DNA of 7,023 nt, from contig JAGHBF010000136.1 of NCBI GenBank assembly GCA_021161165.1, positions 1 to 7,023 on the forward strand, in the 5' to 3' direction. The DNA comes from Candidatus Aminicenantota bacterium (GTDB lineage: Bacteria > Acidobacteriota > Aminicenantia > S016-38). The notes below the pieces were generated by a model, which worked only from the letters and a program-made list of their open reading frames with translations, was not told where the DNA came from and did not search any database. The position numbers were made by a program, and so were the translations under genes. Of this stretch, positions 6,418-7,023 are shown in pieces (positions within the stretch are counted from its first letter, which is position 1; every line of letters begins with the position of its first letter).

Positions 6418-6927
6418 TCAGTAATCCAGACCAAAATCAGAGCCCCAGATCCCTTTTCTCTTCAGTTGCGCTTCTTTCTGAGCTTTAATTAATCTTTCCA
6501 CATATTTTACATTAGGCGGGAAGGTATAAACGCTTGCATAACCTTCCCTTACCATAACTTCGTTTATAAGAATGTCTCCCTTCCATATGTAGGCGAGCAG
6601 CCTCCCATAGTCATCGTAGAGCTGAACATCGGTTTCTACTTTTATCCTTGTATACCTTGGAAGAAGGCTTTTCAAATATTGTTTTGCCTTCCATCCAAGA
6701 TATTCTATTTGACGCATTGATTTATGCCACCGCCTCGTCTGTCGAAACGCATGCCTTGATGGCTCGAGCTCTGGAGCATCTATTCCTATAAGTCTTATTT
6801 TTACCCTGCCAAATGATTCTACCCATGCATGAATAGTGTCTCCATCAGAAATTTTGATTACCTGCCCCCTGTAAATTGCCCCCAGAGAAAGCCAGGATAA
6901 CAGTAACAGGACAATAAATTTTTTCAT
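6418..6927 (-). CDS. Exported staphylococcal-nuclease-like (thermonuclease) protein
   Basis: A 169-residue protein read from the ATG at 6927. The N-terminus MKKFIVLLLLSWLSLGA is a classic signal peptide without a lipobox cysteine. The rest is an SNase domain with the whole catalytic and calcium set of Staphylococcus nuclease: DGDT (D28, D30; D19/D21 there), RLIGIDAPE (R45, D50, E53; R35, D40, E43 there) and DDYGRLLAYIW (R109; R87 there). The usual C-terminal GYASVY and KRKGIW follow. It should hydrolyse DNA or RNA outside the cytoplasm, perhaps for nucleotide scavenging; the role is inferred. An in-frame ATG at 6948 would add seven residues (MDIIIKL). I prefer 6927 because a perfect -10 box lies between the two ATGs, which would make the mRNA nearly leaderless. 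Neither start has a Shine-Dalgarno, so this choice is moderate. It converges with the aminotransferase, leaving 24 bases between stops. Confidence 0.9.
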   Translation of the reverse strand: MKKFIVLLLLSWLSLGAIYRGQVIKISDGDTIHAWVESFGRVKIRLIGIDAPELEPSRHAFRQTRRWHKSMRQIEYLGWKAKQYLKSLLPRYTRIKVETDVQLYDDYGRLLAYIWKGDILINEVMVREGYASVYTFPPNVKYVERLIKAQKEAQLKRKGIWGSDFGLDY

Positions 6928-6934
6928 CAATTTT

Positions 6935-6963
6935 ATTATAATATCCATCTTATTTTATGAGAA
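6935..6963 (-). promoter_or_regulatory. Predicted promoter of the nuclease gene
   Basis: On the minus strand, TTCTCA (6963-6958, four of six consensus) and a perfect TATAAT (6940-6935) are separated by 17 bases. Transcription would begin at about 6927-6928, at or one base before the ATG at 6927, giving a leaderless message. AT-rich sequence makes chance matches possible. Confidence 0.45.
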
Positions 6964-6977
6964 TTAATCGACAAAAT

Positions 6978-7006
6978 TTGTTTAGCTGTTTTTCCATTGC
7001 TATAAT
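6978..7006 (+). promoter_or_regulatory. Predicted divergent promoter for a gene beyond the right edge
   Basis: TTGTTT (6978-6983) and a perfect TATAAT (7001-7006) are separated by 17 bases, with TGC directly before the -10 box forming an extended -10. Transcription would begin near 7013 and run rightwards out of the window. Its -35 lies only 14 bases from that of the leftward nuclease promoter, the usual layout of a divergent pair. Confidence 0.5.
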
Positions 7007-7023
7007 TTTTATCCGTTTTACAG

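Noticed and set aside
6950..7023. Minus-strand frame open from the right edge to TAA at 6950-6952, just before the upstream nuclease ATG
   Set aside because: It would suggest a leftward gene coupled to the nuclease start at 6948, but it is only about 24 codons in AT-rich sequence, a second minus frame is equally open, and the divergent promoters fit better. Flanking sequence would settle it.

Overview
The window is bacterial and compact. It reads as AT-rich by eye (not counted), with frequent AGA/AGG arginine and ATA isoleucine codons, Shine-Dalgarno sites of the GGAGG type, some TTG/GTG starts, and overlapping genes. The codon style and the protein families would suit a deep-branching, possibly thermophilic lineage. 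Nothing here identifies the organism, and no rRNA, tRNA, mobile element or CRISPR array is visible.

Positions 3-4998 hold six tightly packed plus-strand genes with gaps of one base or overlaps of 1-26 bases, almost certainly one transcript whose promoter lies left of the window. In order they encode: (1) an unrecognised protein with an N-terminal membrane anchor, cut by the left window edge; (2) a four-helix MotA/TolQ/ExbB-family ion-channel subunit; (3) and (4) two different small single-helix proteins, each with an aspartate at the start of its helix as in ExbD/TolR/MotB; (5) a single-pass protein with a charged cytoplasmic N-terminus and a helical, TPR-like outer domain; (6) a multi-pass PrsW-family intramembrane metalloprotease. 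Genes 2-4 form a plausible proton-driven stator with two distinct B-type subunits, an arrangement known from AglR/AglQ/AglS of Myxococcus gliding motility. The flanking genes and the protease do not match any named system I know. This block is the most interesting content of the window. I infer an envelope-spanning, ion-driven machine with a built-in proteolytic switch or processing step; its output is unknown.

Positions 4999-5193 are intergenic and carry a good sigma-70-type promoter that drives the next gene. Positions 5194-6393 encode an ordinary fold-type I PLP-dependent aminotransferase with all key residues. Facing it on the minus strand (about 6418-6927) is an exported staphylococcal-nuclease-like (thermonuclease) protein with a full catalytic set. 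The right end, 6928-7023, looks like a divergent promoter region: one promoter fires left into the nuclease gene and one fires right into a gene beyond the window.

The aminotransferase and nuclease look like housekeeping or accessory neighbours unrelated to the membrane cassette. They have separate promoters and opposite orientation.
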